Source: Gemmatimonadaceae bacterium
GTDB taxonomy: Bacteria; Gemmatimonadota; Gemmatimonadetes; Gemmatimonadales; Gemmatimonadaceae
Reading direction: 5' to 3'
Length of the DNA stretch: 64,000 bases
Assembly (NCBI GenBank): GCA_036273715.1
Contig: DASUHB010000031.1
Coordinates: 44,196 to 108,195, forward strand
The notes beneath the pieces are model-generated. The model saw only the letters and a program-made list of their open reading frames with translations. It did not search any database and had not been told where the DNA came from. The position numbers and the translations under genes are program-made. This document shows, piece after piece, positions 11,256 through 24,177 of the stretch (its first letter is position 1; every line of letters starts with the position of its first letter).

Positions 11256-13217
11256 TCAGGCTCCTTTGGTGAATTGACGTGGCTCGGACGGCGACGACGA
11301 CCGCTCGCGCAGCCGCGCGATCAGCGCCGCCTGCGGTGAAAACTCCGGCACCAGCTCCTGCAGCTTGCGCACGATGCCCCGCTCGTCGCGGGCGACGACG
11401 AGATCCCAGAGATGGCCTAACTGATGGTCGAGCGACCGCGAGGCGCCCGTCTTCACGATCCGGATTTTCTCGAAGCGTGTGGGCATCGTCTCTTCGGTTT
11501 CCGACGTCAGCTGCTCGTGCAGCTTCTCGCCCGGCCGGAGCCCCGTGTACACGATCGGGATGTCCGCATCCGGTTCCAGTCCCGAAAGCCGGATGAGGTT
11601 GCGCGCCAGGTCGACGATCTTGATCGGATGGCCCATCTCGAGCATCACGATCCGGTCGCGCGCTTCATCCAGCGCCGACGCCTGCAACACCAGCTGCACC
11701 GCCTCGGGGATGGTCATGAAGTAGCGCGTCGCTTCCGGATGCGTCACCGTCACCGGTCCGCCATCGGCGATCTGCTCGCTGAACAGCGGTACGACGCTGC
11801 CGTTGCTGCCTAACACGTTGCCGAACCGGACCGCCACAAAATGATGGGCGCGTGAATCGGCCAGCGACAGCACCAGCTGCTCGGCGAGTCGCTTCGTGGC
11901 GCCCATGATGTTCGTCGGGCTCACGGCCTTGTCCGTCGAGATCAGCACGAACGTCGCCCCGTACTGCGCGGCCGCCTCGACAATGTTGCGCGTGCCGAAG
12001 ACGTTGTTCTGCACCGCATGGCAGACGTGCGCTTCCATCATCGGGACGTGCTTGAACGCCGCGGCGTGATACACGATCTCCGGACGCGCCTCACGGAACA
12101 GCCGCGCCACATCGGGGCTCTCGCAGATGTCGCAGATGGCCGGGCGCACGTCGAGCTGCGGATGCTTGCGGTGCAGCTCCTGCTCGATGAGGAACAGCGC
12201 GTTCTCCGACCGTTCGATCAACGTGAGCGACGCCGGATCGAACGTCGCGATCTGCCGCGCCAGCTCGGCGCCGATCGACCCGCCGGCGCCCGTGATCAGC
12301 ACCCGCCGTCCGGCGATGGCGCCGCGCACGACCGCCGAATCGAGGTCCACCGGATCCCGGCCCAACAGGTCTTCCACCCGCACCGGCCGCACCTGGCTCA
12401 TCTGCACGCGGCCCGACAGCGCGGCGATCGCCGGCAGAATCTTGAACGGCAGCCGCGTGGCCAAACAGCGATTCACGATCGCCTGAATCTGCTCCCGCGT
12501 CGCCGACGGGATCGCGATGATCAGCTCGTCGGCCGCGTTGGTCTCCAGCAGCCGGCCTAACGACTCGGTGGTGCCGAGCACCGGCACGCCGTGGATGTGA
12601 AATCCGGTCTTGCGGATGTCGTCGTCCACGAAGCCGACGGGCACGTAGCCGAGTCCGCGATTGTTGTGCATCTCGCGGAGCAGCAGCTCGCCGGCATCGC
12701 CCGCGCCGATGATCACCACGCGGCGCAGCCGCGGACCGCCGGTGGCCGGACGCCGGTTCTCGCGCAACGCGCGCAGCGCGAACCGCACACCGCCAATGAA
12801 GAAGAGCGTCAGCACCGCGTCGATGACGATCACCGAGCGCGGATACTGATACGCCTGCCCCGTGAACACCAGCAACGCCGTGAACAGCGCGCTGCTGATG
12901 GCGATCGCCTTGACGAGCGCCACCATGTCGCGCATGCCGACGTATCGCCACCACCCGCTGTAGAGCCGGAAAAAGGCGAACGAGCCTAACCGGAAGATGA
13001 GCAGCGGCCAGAGCGTCGTCACGAACAACGACCAGTACGCCCGCGGAATCATCCGGTCGAAGCGCAGCACGAACGCGAGCCAGTAGCTGGCCACCACCAG
13101 CACCAGATGCGTCGTCACCACCATCAGGCGCCGGTAGCGGAGCGCCTTCGACGCCAACCACCCCAGCACGCGCTCCGTTGCCGGCGCGCGTTGGGCGACC
13201 ACCGGATCAGTGGCCAT
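11256..13217 (-). CDS. Membrane-bound nucleoside-diphosphate-sugar dehydratase (FlaA1/CapD/WbpM family)
   Basis: This 653-residue protein has four N-terminal TM helices (about residues 30-125), a first nucleotide-binding domain with VVIIGAGDAGELL near 170, and a second SDR domain starting VLITGAGGSIGAEL near 295. The family dehydrates UDP-GlcNAc-type sugars at C4/C6 for capsule or O-antigen amino sugars. The second domain contains AAFKHVPMME and STDKAVSPTNIMGATKR, where the usual YxxxK Tyr is replaced by Met, as is common in this long class. It overlaps the aminotransferase gene by 11 nt. Its own 3' end sits on the probable start of the Wzi-like gene. Confidence 0.93.
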   Translation of the reverse strand: MATDPVVAQRAPATERVLGWLASKALRYRRLMVVTTHLVLVVASYWLAFVLRFDRMIPRAYWSLFVTTLWPLLIFRLGSFAFFRLYSGWWRYVGMRDMVALVKAIAISSALFTALLVFTGQAYQYPRSVIVIDAVLTLFFIGGVRFALRALRENRRPATGGPRLRRVVIIGAGDAGELLLREMHNNRGLGYVPVGFVDDDIRKTGFHIHGVPVLGTTESLGRLLETNAADELIIAIPSATREQIQAIVNRCLATRLPFKILPAIAALSGRVQMSQVRPVRVEDLLGRDPVDLDSAVVRGAIAGRRVLITGAGGSIGAELARQIATFDPASLTLIERSENALFLIEQELHRKHPQLDVRPAICDICESPDVARLFREARPEIVYHAAAFKHVPMMEAHVCHAVQNNVFGTRNIVEAAAQYGATFVLISTDKAVSPTNIMGATKRLAEQLVLSLADSRAHHFVAVRFGNVLGSNGSVVPLFSEQIADGGPVTVTHPEATRYFMTIPEAVQLVLQASALDEARDRIVMLEMGHPIKIVDLARNLIRLSGLEPDADIPIVYTGLRPGEKLHEQLTSETEETMPTRFEKIRIVKTGASRSLDHQLGHLWDLVVARDERGIVRKLQELVPEFSPQAALIARLRERSSSPSEPRQFTKGA

Positions 13218-14319
13218 AGAAGGCGCGAACGGCTCCGATCACTTCGTCCTGCTGGGACCGCGCGAGCTCGGGATACACCGGCAGCGAGAGCACCTCGCGC
13301 GCCGCGCGCTCCGACTCGGGACACGATCCTTCTCGATAGCCGAGGTACGTGAAGCACGGCTGCAGATGGAGCGGCAGCGGGTAGTAAATCGCCGATCCGA
13401 TGCCCTTGCCCTTGAGATAGGCCTGCAGCCCGTCGCGCCGATCCGCTCGCACCGTGTACTGGTTGTAGATCGACTCGTTGCCCGCGTCGATGGTCGGCGT
13501 GCGGATCTCCGGAACATCGGCGAACGCGCGATCATAGTATGCCGCGTGCTCGCGCCGCTTGCTGCTCCAGTCCGCCAGGTGCGGGAGCTTCGCCTCGAGC
13601 ACCGCCGCTTGCAGCGCATCGAGGCGGCTGTTGTAGCCGACTTCGTCGTGGAAGTACTGCGTGGCGCCGCCGTGGACGCGCAAGCGCCGCAGGCGCGTCG
13701 CGATCTCGTCGTCCTGCGTGACCATCATTCCGCCATCGCCGTAGCCGCCGAGGTTCTTGGACGGGAAGAAGCTGAACGTGCCGATGGTCGCCCGCTCGCC
13801 GGCCATCACCCACGTGCCGTTGATGCGGCGGCGCGCGCCGATCGTCTGCGCCGCGTCCTCGATGAGCGGTACGTTAGGCATCGCTGCGGCCAGCTCTTCG
13901 ATGCGCGACATCTGGCCGAACAGGTCCACCGGGACCACGGCTTTCGTCCGGCTGGTGACCGCCGCGGCCGCATCGGGCGTCGCGATGTTGAACGTCGATG
14001 CATCGATGTCCACGAACACCGGCGTCGCACCCACGTTGTGAATGGTGCCGGCCGTGGCGAAGAACGTGAACGGCGTCGTGATCACCTCGTCGCCGCGACC
14101 GATGTCCAGTGCGCGCAAGGCCAGCAGCAGCGCGTCGGTCCCGCTGGCGCATCCGATCGCATGCTTCGTGTGCGACAGCGCGGCAACCGCGCGCTCGAGA
14201 CGCTCGACCGGTTGCCCGAGGATGAACAGCTGGTCGTCGACGACTTGCATCATGGCGCGCACGACTTCGTCCTTGATCTGCGCGTGCTGCGCCCGGAGGT
14301 CGAGCAATGGGACTGGCAT
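13207..14319 (-). CDS. DegT/DnrJ/EryC1/StrS-family sugar aminotransferase
   Basis: This PLP-dependent enzyme of 370 residues transfers an amino group to a keto sugar nucleotide. The internal-aldimine Lys is residue 188 in TFSFFPSKNLGG; ASGTDALLLALRA (around 58-70) and EDAAQTIGA (154-162) are other cofactor-pocket segments. The upstream partner in the pathway is likely the adjacent FlaA1-type dehydratase, whose start overlaps this gene by 11 nt, so together they could make a UDP-amino-deoxy sugar for the surface polysaccharide (inference). ATG start. About 125 nt separate it from carB upstream; I see no clear element there. Confidence 0.93.
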   Translation of the reverse strand: MPVPLLDLRAQHAQIKDEVVRAMMQVVDDQLFILGQPVERLERAVAALSHTKHAIGCASGTDALLLALRALDIGRGDEVITTPFTFFATAGTIHNVGATPVFVDIDASTFNIATPDAAAAVTSRTKAVVPVDLFGQMSRIEELAAAMPNVPLIEDAAQTIGARRRINGTWVMAGERATIGTFSFFPSKNLGGYGDGGMMVTQDDEIATRLRRLRVHGGATQYFHDEVGYNSRLDALQAAVLEAKLPHLADWSSKRREHAAYYDRAFADVPEIRTPTIDAGNESIYNQYTVRADRRDGLQAYLKGKGIGSAIYYPLPLHLQPCFTYLGYREGSCPESERAAREVLSLPVYPELARSQQDEVIGAVRAFYGH

Positions 14320-14444
14320 GTCGGTTCAACAGGAGGTTCGAGGAGCGGGTCTGGCAGGCGTCGCGCCGAAGTCGAGACGTGCCGGCGGCGGCCCACCGCA
14401 TCGTCGGACGACGTCTAACAACGTGTCGACGCCCGCTCGCGGCG

Positions 14445-17676
<3,232 letters not shown>

Positions 17677-17693
<17 letters not shown>

Positions 17694-18639
17694 GAATCAC
17701 GTCTTCAATGATGGAGTCGAGTGAACGTCGCGGCGCCCAACCGGTGGCCGCGCGCACCTTCCTCGCGTCGCCAACCAGCATGGGCACCTCGACCGGACGG
17801 ACGAGTGCGGGATCAACCTCCAATTTCGCGTCGACCTCCATGAGGGCAAGCACACGGCGCGCGACGGCGTCGACCGCGACGCCGGTTCCGCTCGCCACGT
17901 TGTAGGCTTCGCCGGCAGCGCCGCGTTCCGCGAGTGCAATGTATGCGGCAACCACGTCGTCCACGTGCAGAAAATCGCGGATTGTGGACGTGTTGCCCAT
18001 GGCCAGAACGCCCGCCGGGGCAGAGCCACGCATCGCGTGCACGCGGCGGACGAGCGCCGGAATCAGGAATCGGTCGGCCTGCCCCGCTCCACTGTGGTTG
18101 AACGAGCGCGTGACTATCACGCGGACGCCTGTCGCGCGGTGCGACGCGAGCGCGACCACTTCCTGCGCGGCTTTCGACGCGGCGTACGGATTGAGCGGCC
18201 GCTGTTCGGCAGATTCGGCGAGCGGCTGTTCGCTCGCATCGTGCCGGCCGTACTGCTCGCCGCTGCCGATGAGGAGCACGACGGGATCCAGCGTTCCCGC
18301 GCGGCGACGCGCGCCGATGTCAGCCAGCAGCCGCGCCGCGGCGACGACGTTCACCTCGAGCGTGCCCGCGGGATCGCCCGTAGCGGCTGGCACGAACGCG
18401 ATGCCGGCCAGATGAAACACGGTGTCCGGAATGCTGGCGTCGAGCGCGGTGGCGAGCGCGCCGGCGGCCGTCACATCGCAGTCGAGCCACCGGACGGCGT
18501 TTCGCTCGCGCGCGCCGAGTCGGCCGGCCGGCACGTCATCTCCCAGACGCGTGCCAAACACCTCCCATCCGCGAGACAGCAGCGCCTCGCAGAGCCATTG
18601 CCCAACGAAGCCGGCGGCGCCGGTCACCAGCGCGCGCAC
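17677..18639 (-). CDS. rmd: GDP-4-keto-6-deoxy-D-mannose reductase
   Basis: This 320-residue extended SDR reduces the Gmd product to GDP-6-deoxyhexose (GDP-D-rhamnose in the Rmd family). Motifs are [10 protein letters not shown], the SGEQYGRH segment, the catalytic NPYAASK, and [11 protein letters not shown], which resembles the Rmd signature. Substrate assignment rests mainly on position: gmd lies directly upstream with 1 nt between its stop and this GTG start. GDP-fucose synthase is less likely because its long C-terminal features are absent. The 3' end overlaps carB. Confidence 0.86.
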
Positions 18640-18640
18640 G

Positions 18641-20006
<1,366 letters not shown>

Positions 20007-20037
20007 AAAAAAAGGGAGCCTCACGAGAAGCTCCCTT
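20007..20037 (-). terminator. Rho-independent terminator of the ribosomal-protein operon
   Basis: On the minus strand, AAGGGAGC and GCTCCCTT form an 8-bp stem with a 10-nt loop, followed directly by seven Ts (20013 down to 20007). It stands 30 nt after the rpmB stop and is correctly oriented to end the rpmJ-to-rpmB transcript. Confidence 0.92.
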
Positions 20038-20067
20038 CGACCACCGTCTCGTGCGGCCGAGCGGCGA

Positions 20068-20277
20068 TCACGCAACCTGGCCGCGGGGAGCACGTTGAAT
20101 TTTGCCTGCGTTGAGGCAGCGCGTGCAGACGCGAATCTTCGTGGGCTTGCCGTCCACGAGGATGCGCGCGACCTGGAGATTCGGCTTCCAGACGCGGCGC
20201 ACTTTGTTGTTGGCGTGCGAGACGTTGTTGCCGAACGCAACCCCGCGGCCGCACACGTAGCATCCTCTCTTCGTCAT
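20068..20277 (-). CDS. rpmB: 50S ribosomal protein L28
   Basis: L28 is a 69-residue large-subunit protein here. It starts MTKRGCYVCGRG and has CxxC pairs at residues 6/9 and near the end (RVCTRC), forming the zinc-binding type of L28. The ATG at 20277 lies 2 nt after the rplQ stop, so L28 is the last gene of the alpha-type operon; L28 is more often paired with L33 elsewhere. Confidence 0.96.
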   Translation of the reverse strand: MTKRGCYVCGRGVAFGNNVSHANNKVRRVWKPNLQVARILVDGKPTKIRVCTRCLNAGKIQRAPRGQVA

Positions 20278-20279
20278 GA

Positions 20280-20636
20280 TCAACCCTCGATGAGCTCGAT
20301 GCGCGCCATGTCGGCGCCATCGCCCTTGCGGTGTCCGGTCTTGAGGATCCGGGTATAGCCGCCGGCGCGCGACTTGAACTTGGGGCCGACTTCCTGGAAC
20401 AGCTTGTCGGCCGTCTCGCGCTTGTGGATGTGCCGCACGGCGAGCCGGCGGTCGTGCAGCGTTCCGGACTTGGCCTTGGTGATGAGGCGTTCGACGAACG
20501 GACGCAGCTCCTTCGCCTTGGCTTCCGTAGTTTCGATCGCGCCGTGCTCGATGAGCGACGATGCGAGGTTGCGCATGAGGGCCAGCTTCTGCTCGCTCGT
20601 CCGGCGCAGCTGCCGTCCCGCTTTCCGGTGACGCAT
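20280..20636 (-). CDS. rplQ: 50S ribosomal protein L17
   Basis: L17 sits near the peptide exit tunnel. The 118-residue product has the family N-terminus MRHRKAGRQLRRTSEQKLAL and the segment TEAKAKELRPFVERLITKAK. It follows rpoA by 6 nt, the conserved gene order of the alpha operon. Confidence 0.97.
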   Translation of the reverse strand: MRHRKAGRQLRRTSEQKLALMRNLASSLIEHGAIETTEAKAKELRPFVERLITKAKSGTLHDRRLAVRHIHKRETADKLFQEVGPKFKSRAGGYTRILKTGHRKGDGADMARIELIEG

Positions 20637-20642
20637 GGGTGC

Positions 20643-21719
20643 TTACTCCTCGTCGTCGGGCGCGGCGGCGGCGGCCCGGCTGGGGGCGGTGCCCCAATCG
20701 GTGATCCGCACGCCATCGGTCGTCTCTTCGTACCGCATCCCGAAATTCAAGCCTTGGCGCTCGAGCAGATCGGCGATCTCCTGGAGCGACTTCTTGCCGA
20801 AGTTCTTGACCTGCAGCATCTGCGACTCGGTCTGGCGAACCAGGTCGCCTAACGTGCGGATGTCGGAATTCTTGAGCGAATTCACCGACCGCACCGACAG
20901 CTCGAGCTCGTCGATCGGCGTGTGGAACAGCTGCACGAGCCGTTGGGCATCGGGCGAATGCTCGCCGGCCACCGGCACGGCGCCCTGCGTGTGCGAGCCG
21001 AAGTTGGCGAAGAACTGGAAGTGCGTCTGCGCGAGGGCGGCCGCGTAGCTTACCGCTTCTTCGGGTGTGATCGTGCCGTTGGTCTCGACCGTCAGCGTGA
21101 GCCGGTCGTAGTCGGTGCGCTGTCCGACGCGCGTTTCGGCTACCGCAAAGTTGGCGCGGCGCACCGGGTTGTAAATCGAGTCGATGCGCACGAGGTCGAC
21201 GGGCAGGCCGCGATCGAGCGGATGCTGATCCGCCTCGACGTAGCCGCGTCCCTTGTCGACGTAGAGCTCGACGTTGAGCTCGCGGTCATCCTGCAGCGTG
21301 AACAGGTGGTGGTGATCGTCGATCACGCGCACGACGCCCGAGCTCTCGATGTCGGCCGACGTGACCGGGCCCGCCTCGCTCTTGCGGATGCGGAGCACGG
21401 CGCTGTCCACGTCATCGGCGAGCGACAGCGTCAGCGTTTTCAGGTTGCCGATGATCTGATGGACGTCTTCGACGACGCCCGAGATCGTTTGGTGCTCGTG
21501 CACGACGCCGTCGATGCGGAACGCCCAGACCGCCGACCCGCGCAGGGACGACAGCAGCATCCGCCGCATCGCGTTGCCTAACGTGTGGCCGAAGCCGCGC
21601 TCGAGCGGCTGCATGCGAAATTCGGCGACGTTCGGATTGTCGTCGCGCTTGGTGGCTTCCACGAGCTGCGGACGAACCAGCCCGGTGAGATCGATTGCCG
21701 TTACCATTGATGTTGTCAT
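20643..21719 (-). CDS. rpoA: RNA polymerase alpha subunit
   Basis: RpoA forms the dimeric assembly platform of RNA polymerase. The 358-residue product has an N-terminal domain with EPLERGFGHTLGNAMRRML-type sequence around residues 38-55 (here PLERGFGHTLGNAMRRMLL) and the C-terminal domain with LELSVRSVNSLKNSDIRTLG and FGKKSLQEI, which contacts UP elements and activators. A second ATG lies four codons downstream of the chosen one (21719) and would serve equally well. The tail is acidic and Ala-rich. Confidence 0.97.
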   Translation of the reverse strand: MTTSMVTAIDLTGLVRPQLVEATKRDDNPNVAEFRMQPLERGFGHTLGNAMRRMLLSSLRGSAVWAFRIDGVVHEHQTISGVVEDVHQIIGNLKTLTLSLADDVDSAVLRIRKSEAGPVTSADIESSGVVRVIDDHHHLFTLQDDRELNVELYVDKGRGYVEADQHPLDRGLPVDLVRIDSIYNPVRRANFAVAETRVGQRTDYDRLTLTVETNGTITPEEAVSYAAALAQTHFQFFANFGSHTQGAVPVAGEHSPDAQRLVQLFHTPIDELELSVRSVNSLKNSDIRTLGDLVRQTESQMLQVKNFGKKSLQEIADLLERQGLNFGMRYEETTDGVRITDWGTAPSRAAAAAPDDEE

Positions 21720-21765
21720 CCTCGTTGGTCCAACCGGGAGTCGACCCGGCGACGCCCCACCCCGC

Positions 21766-21800
21766 CCCTAACGCGCGGTGGGCTCGTATGGGAGTTAGGG
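21766..21800. repeat. Inverted pair CCCTAAC...GTTAGGG between rpsD and rpoA
   Basis: The 93-nt spacer between rpsD and rpoA contains CCCTAAC at 21766-21772 and its exact reverse complement GTTAGGG at 21794-21800, separated by 21 nt. The pair could form a stem-loop in the transcript. Its core is the 6-mer over-represented throughout the window. No T tract follows. Confidence 0.6.
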
Positions 21801-21812
21801 TCCCGACCCCTG

Positions 21813-22445
21813 CTACTTCGAGTACAGCTCGACGATCAACTGCTCCTGCGCCGCGATCGGAATGTCGCCGCGGCCCGGGCGCTCGAGCATGCGCCCGCTG
21901 AATGTGTCCTTGTCGACCGCGATCCAGGACAGCGGCGCGCCGCGCGAGGAGTAATCGAGCGCGGAGATCACCGACACCTGCTCGCGCGACTTGCCGCGCA
22001 CTGCCACTTCTTCGCCCGGCCGCACCAGGTAGCTCGGGATGTCGACCTGCTTGCCGTTCACATGGATGTGCCGGTGGCGGATCAACTGGCGCGCCGCTTT
22101 CCGGCTGGCCGCGAACCCCATGCGGTAGACCATGTTGTCCAAGCGGCTCTCGAGCGCGGCGAGGAGGTTGTGTCCCGTGACGCCCGGCAGCTTGGTGACG
22201 CGCTCGAACGTGTTGCGGAACTGGCGCTCGCTGACGCCGTAGATGCGCTTCACCTTCTGCTTCTCGCGCAGCTGCTTGGCGTATTCCGACGCCTTGCGGC
22301 GGCGAGCGGTGGCCTGTCCGTGCTGGCCCGGCGCATACGGACGGCGTTCGACGGGGCACTTCTCAGTGAAGCACTTGGTGCCCTTCAAGAACAACTTGGT
22401 TCCTTCGCGACGGCACTGGCGGCAGCTGGGTCCGGTGTAGCGCAT
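21813..22445 (-). CDS. rpsD: 30S ribosomal protein S4
   Basis: S4 nucleates small-subunit assembly on 16S rRNA and represses the alpha operon in E. coli. The 210-residue product begins MRYTGPSCRQCRREGTKL and has four N-terminal Cys (CxxC near residue 8 and Cys near 25 and 30), the zinc-binding form. ERQFRNTFERV and the S4 RNA-binding segment RLDNMVYRMGFAASRKAARQ around residue 110 are clear. It starts 3 nt after the rpsK stop. Confidence 0.97.
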   Translation of the reverse strand: MRYTGPSCRQCRREGTKLFLKGTKCFTEKCPVERRPYAPGQHGQATARRRKASEYAKQLREKQKVKRIYGVSERQFRNTFERVTKLPGVTGHNLLAALESRLDNMVYRMGFAASRKAARQLIRHRHIHVNGKQVDIPSYLVRPGEEVAVRGKSREQVSVISALDYSSRGAPLSWIAVDKDTFSGRMLERPGRGDIPIAAQEQLIVELYSK

Positions 22446-22448
22446 GGC

Positions 22449-22841
22449 TCAGACCCTCCGGCGCTTGGGCGGACGGCAGCCGTTGTGCGGAATCGGCGTC
22501 ACATCCTTGATGGAGCGGATCTGCAGGCCGGCGGCGGCGAGCGCCTGGATGGCGGATTCGCGGCCGGAGCCCGGCCCCTGCACGCGCACGTGCACGCGCT
22601 TGACCCCCATGCCTAACGCTTCCTTGGCGCACATCTCGGCGGCCACGGTCGCGGCAAACGGCGTCGACTTCTTGGAGCCCTTGAAGTTCGCCTTCCCCGA
22701 CGACGCCCAGGCCACCGCATTGCCGTGCATGTCGGTGATCGTGACGATCGTGTTGTTGAAGGTCGCGTTCACGTGCGCGATGCCTTCCGCTTCCACGACG
22801 CGCTTGCTCTTCTTGCTCGTTCCGGTTTTCGCTGTGGCCAT
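22449..22841 (-). CDS. rpsK: 30S ribosomal protein S11
   Basis: S11 lies on the 30S platform near the mRNA exit. The 130-residue product has [38 protein letters not shown] and the C-terminal [15 protein letters not shown], all family hallmarks. It is separated from rpsM upstream by a spacer carrying a very stable hairpin. Confidence 0.97.
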   Translation of the reverse strand: MATAKTGTSKKSKRVVEAEGIAHVNATFNNTIVTITDMHGNAVAWASSGKANFKGSKKSTPFAATVAAEMCAKEALGMGVKRVHVRVQGPGSGRESAIQALAAAGLQIRSIKDVTPIPHNGCRPPKRRRV

Positions 22842-22866
22842 GATACCGAGACAGTGAGGTAGATCG

Positions 22867-22908
22867 ACGCCGCGCCCGCCTCTGCGTTAGGCAGAGCGGG
22901 CGCGGCGT
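22867..22908 (-). other. Stable intercistronic hairpin between rpsM and rpsK
   Basis: Starting 3 nt after the rpsM stop, an 18-bp stem with a single bulged base closes on a 5-nt loop. Most pairs are G-C. There is no T tract, so it is not a standard terminator; processing, attenuation or protein binding are possible. The GTTAGGC motif spans the loop and the first stem bases on the plus strand. Confidence 0.8.
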
Positions 22909-22911
22909 ACG

Positions 22912-23289
22912 TTACTTGGTGACTTTCTTCTTGCCGGCGATCGCGCGGCGCGGCCCCTTCTTCGTGCGCGCATTCGTGTGCGTGCGCTGTCCCCGCACCG
23001 GCAGCCCGCGGCGATGCCGAATGCCCCGATACGAGCCGATGTCCATCAAGCGCTTGATGTTCATCGCCACTTCGGTGCGCAGCGCGCCCTCGACGCGATA
23101 GTCGCGCTCGATCACCTGGCGCAGCCGGTTCACGTCCGTGTCGCTCAGATCCTTGATGCGGAGATCGGCGTTCACGCCCGTCTCCGCCACGATCCTCCGC
23201 GCCACCGCGCGGCCGATGCCGAAAATGTATGTAAGGCCGATCTCGACCTTCTTCTCGCGTGGCAGGTCCACGCCGGCAATTCGTGCCAT
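22912..23289 (-). CDS. rpsM: 30S ribosomal protein S13
   Basis: S13 contacts the P-site tRNA from the 30S head. The 125-residue product starts [20 protein letters not shown], includes [12 protein letters not shown] and [22 protein letters not shown], and ends in a Lys-rich tail. It begins 3 nt after the rpmJ stop. Confidence 0.97.
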   Translation of the reverse strand: MARIAGVDLPREKKVEIGLTYIFGIGRAVARRIVAETGVNADLRIKDLSDTDVNRLRQVIERDYRVEGALRTEVAMNIKRLMDIGSYRGIRHRRGLPVRGQRTHTNARTKKGPRRAIAGKKKVTK

Positions 23290-23292
23290 CGG

Positions 23293-23409
23293 TTAGCCCT
23301 GCCGCTGCTTGTGTTTTGGGCTGCGCTTGCAGATGATCCGCGTCACGCCTTTGCGCTTGACCACCTTGCAATGCTCGCAGATCGGCTTCACGCTGCTGCG
23401 TACTTTCAC
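23293..23409 (-). CDS. rpmJ: 50S ribosomal protein L36
   Basis: This 38-residue protein begins at a GTG and reads [14 protein letters not shown], then CK-rich sequence ending KHKQRQG. Cys 11, 14 and 27 with His 33 form the zinc site of L36. It is first in the alpha-type operon. The 54 nt between it and pyrF have no gene; the operon promoter is probably there (TTGACT is visible on the minus strand near 23436), but I cannot define a confident -10. Confidence 0.93.
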   Translation of the reverse strand: MKVRSSVKPICEHCKVVKRKGVTRIICKRSPKHKQRQG

Positions 23410-23463
23410 AGAACCACACCTCGTAAGCGGGAAAATCCAGTCAAGTCTTATAGGATAACCGAC

Positions 23464-24177
23464 TTACGAGGGCGATGCAAGGAGCTCGGCTCGCACCCGC
23501 TCGAGCGCACCACGCGGATCCGCGTCCTCCGTCACCGTGCGTCCAACTACCACATAGGTCGCACCCGCCGACGCCGCTCCGCCCGGGGTGACGACGCGCT
23601 TCTGGTCGTGTGCGCCGCTCCCGGCGAGGCGCACCCCGGGGACGAGAATCTCCAGCGCTCTGCTGTGCCGAGCGCGCACCGCAGCGGCTTCGACGCCGCT
23701 GCAAACGATGCCTCGCACTCCCGCCGACCTCGCGAGCTCGGCGAGCCGGAGCACCTCGCCTTCGACGTCCTCGACCTCCCGGCCCCAGGCTTCGCCGAGG
23801 GCGGTCGCATCGAGCGACGTAAGCACGGTGACAGCGAACACGCCGCAGCGTTCTCCCGCGCCCTCGACGGCCGCTTCCATCATCGTCCGTCCACCGGACG
23901 CATGCACCGTGATCAGGCGCGCGCCAAGCGCTGCCGCTCGCTTAGCGGCCGAGCGAACCGTGTTCGGGATGTCGTGGTACTTGAGGTCGAGGAACACGTC
24001 GCGGTCTCGTGCGCCTCCGCCATGGCGCATCTCGCTCACCACCTGCGGCCCGGCCGCAGTGAAGAGCTCGCTCCCCACCTTCACGAAATCGCACGCCTGG
24101 CCGAGCCGCTCCACGAGCGCTGCCGCCTCGCGCGCGCCGGGCACATCCAGCGCGACGATGGCTCGTGCAGCGCTCAC
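23464..24177 (-). CDS. pyrF: Orotidine 5'-phosphate decarboxylase
   Basis: PyrF performs the last step of UMP synthesis. The 237-residue product has the family pattern IVALDVPGA near the start, the catalytic DLKYHDIPNTV (Asp-Lys-x-x-Asp) near residue 65, and VTPGGAA and VVVGRTVT phosphate-binding segments near the C-terminus. The GTG at 24177 overlaps the pyrD stop as GTGA, so translation is coupled; longer in-frame extension over pyrD was rejected. Confidence 0.95.
   Translation of the reverse strand: MSAARAIVALDVPGAREAAALVERLGQACDFVKVGSELFTAAGPQVVSEMRHGGGARDRDVFLDLKYHDIPNTVRSAAKRAAALGARLITVHASGGRTMMEAAVEGAGERCGVFAVTVLTSLDATALGEAWGREVEDVEGEVLRLAELARSAGVRGIVCSGVEAAAVRARHSRALEILVPGVRLAGSGAHDQKRVVTPGGAASAGATYVVVGRTVTEDADPRGALERVRAELLASPS

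Noticed and set aside
22867..22908. Rho-independent terminator
   Set aside because: There is no T tract after the stem, and rpsK, rpsD and rpoA continue on the same strand downstream.
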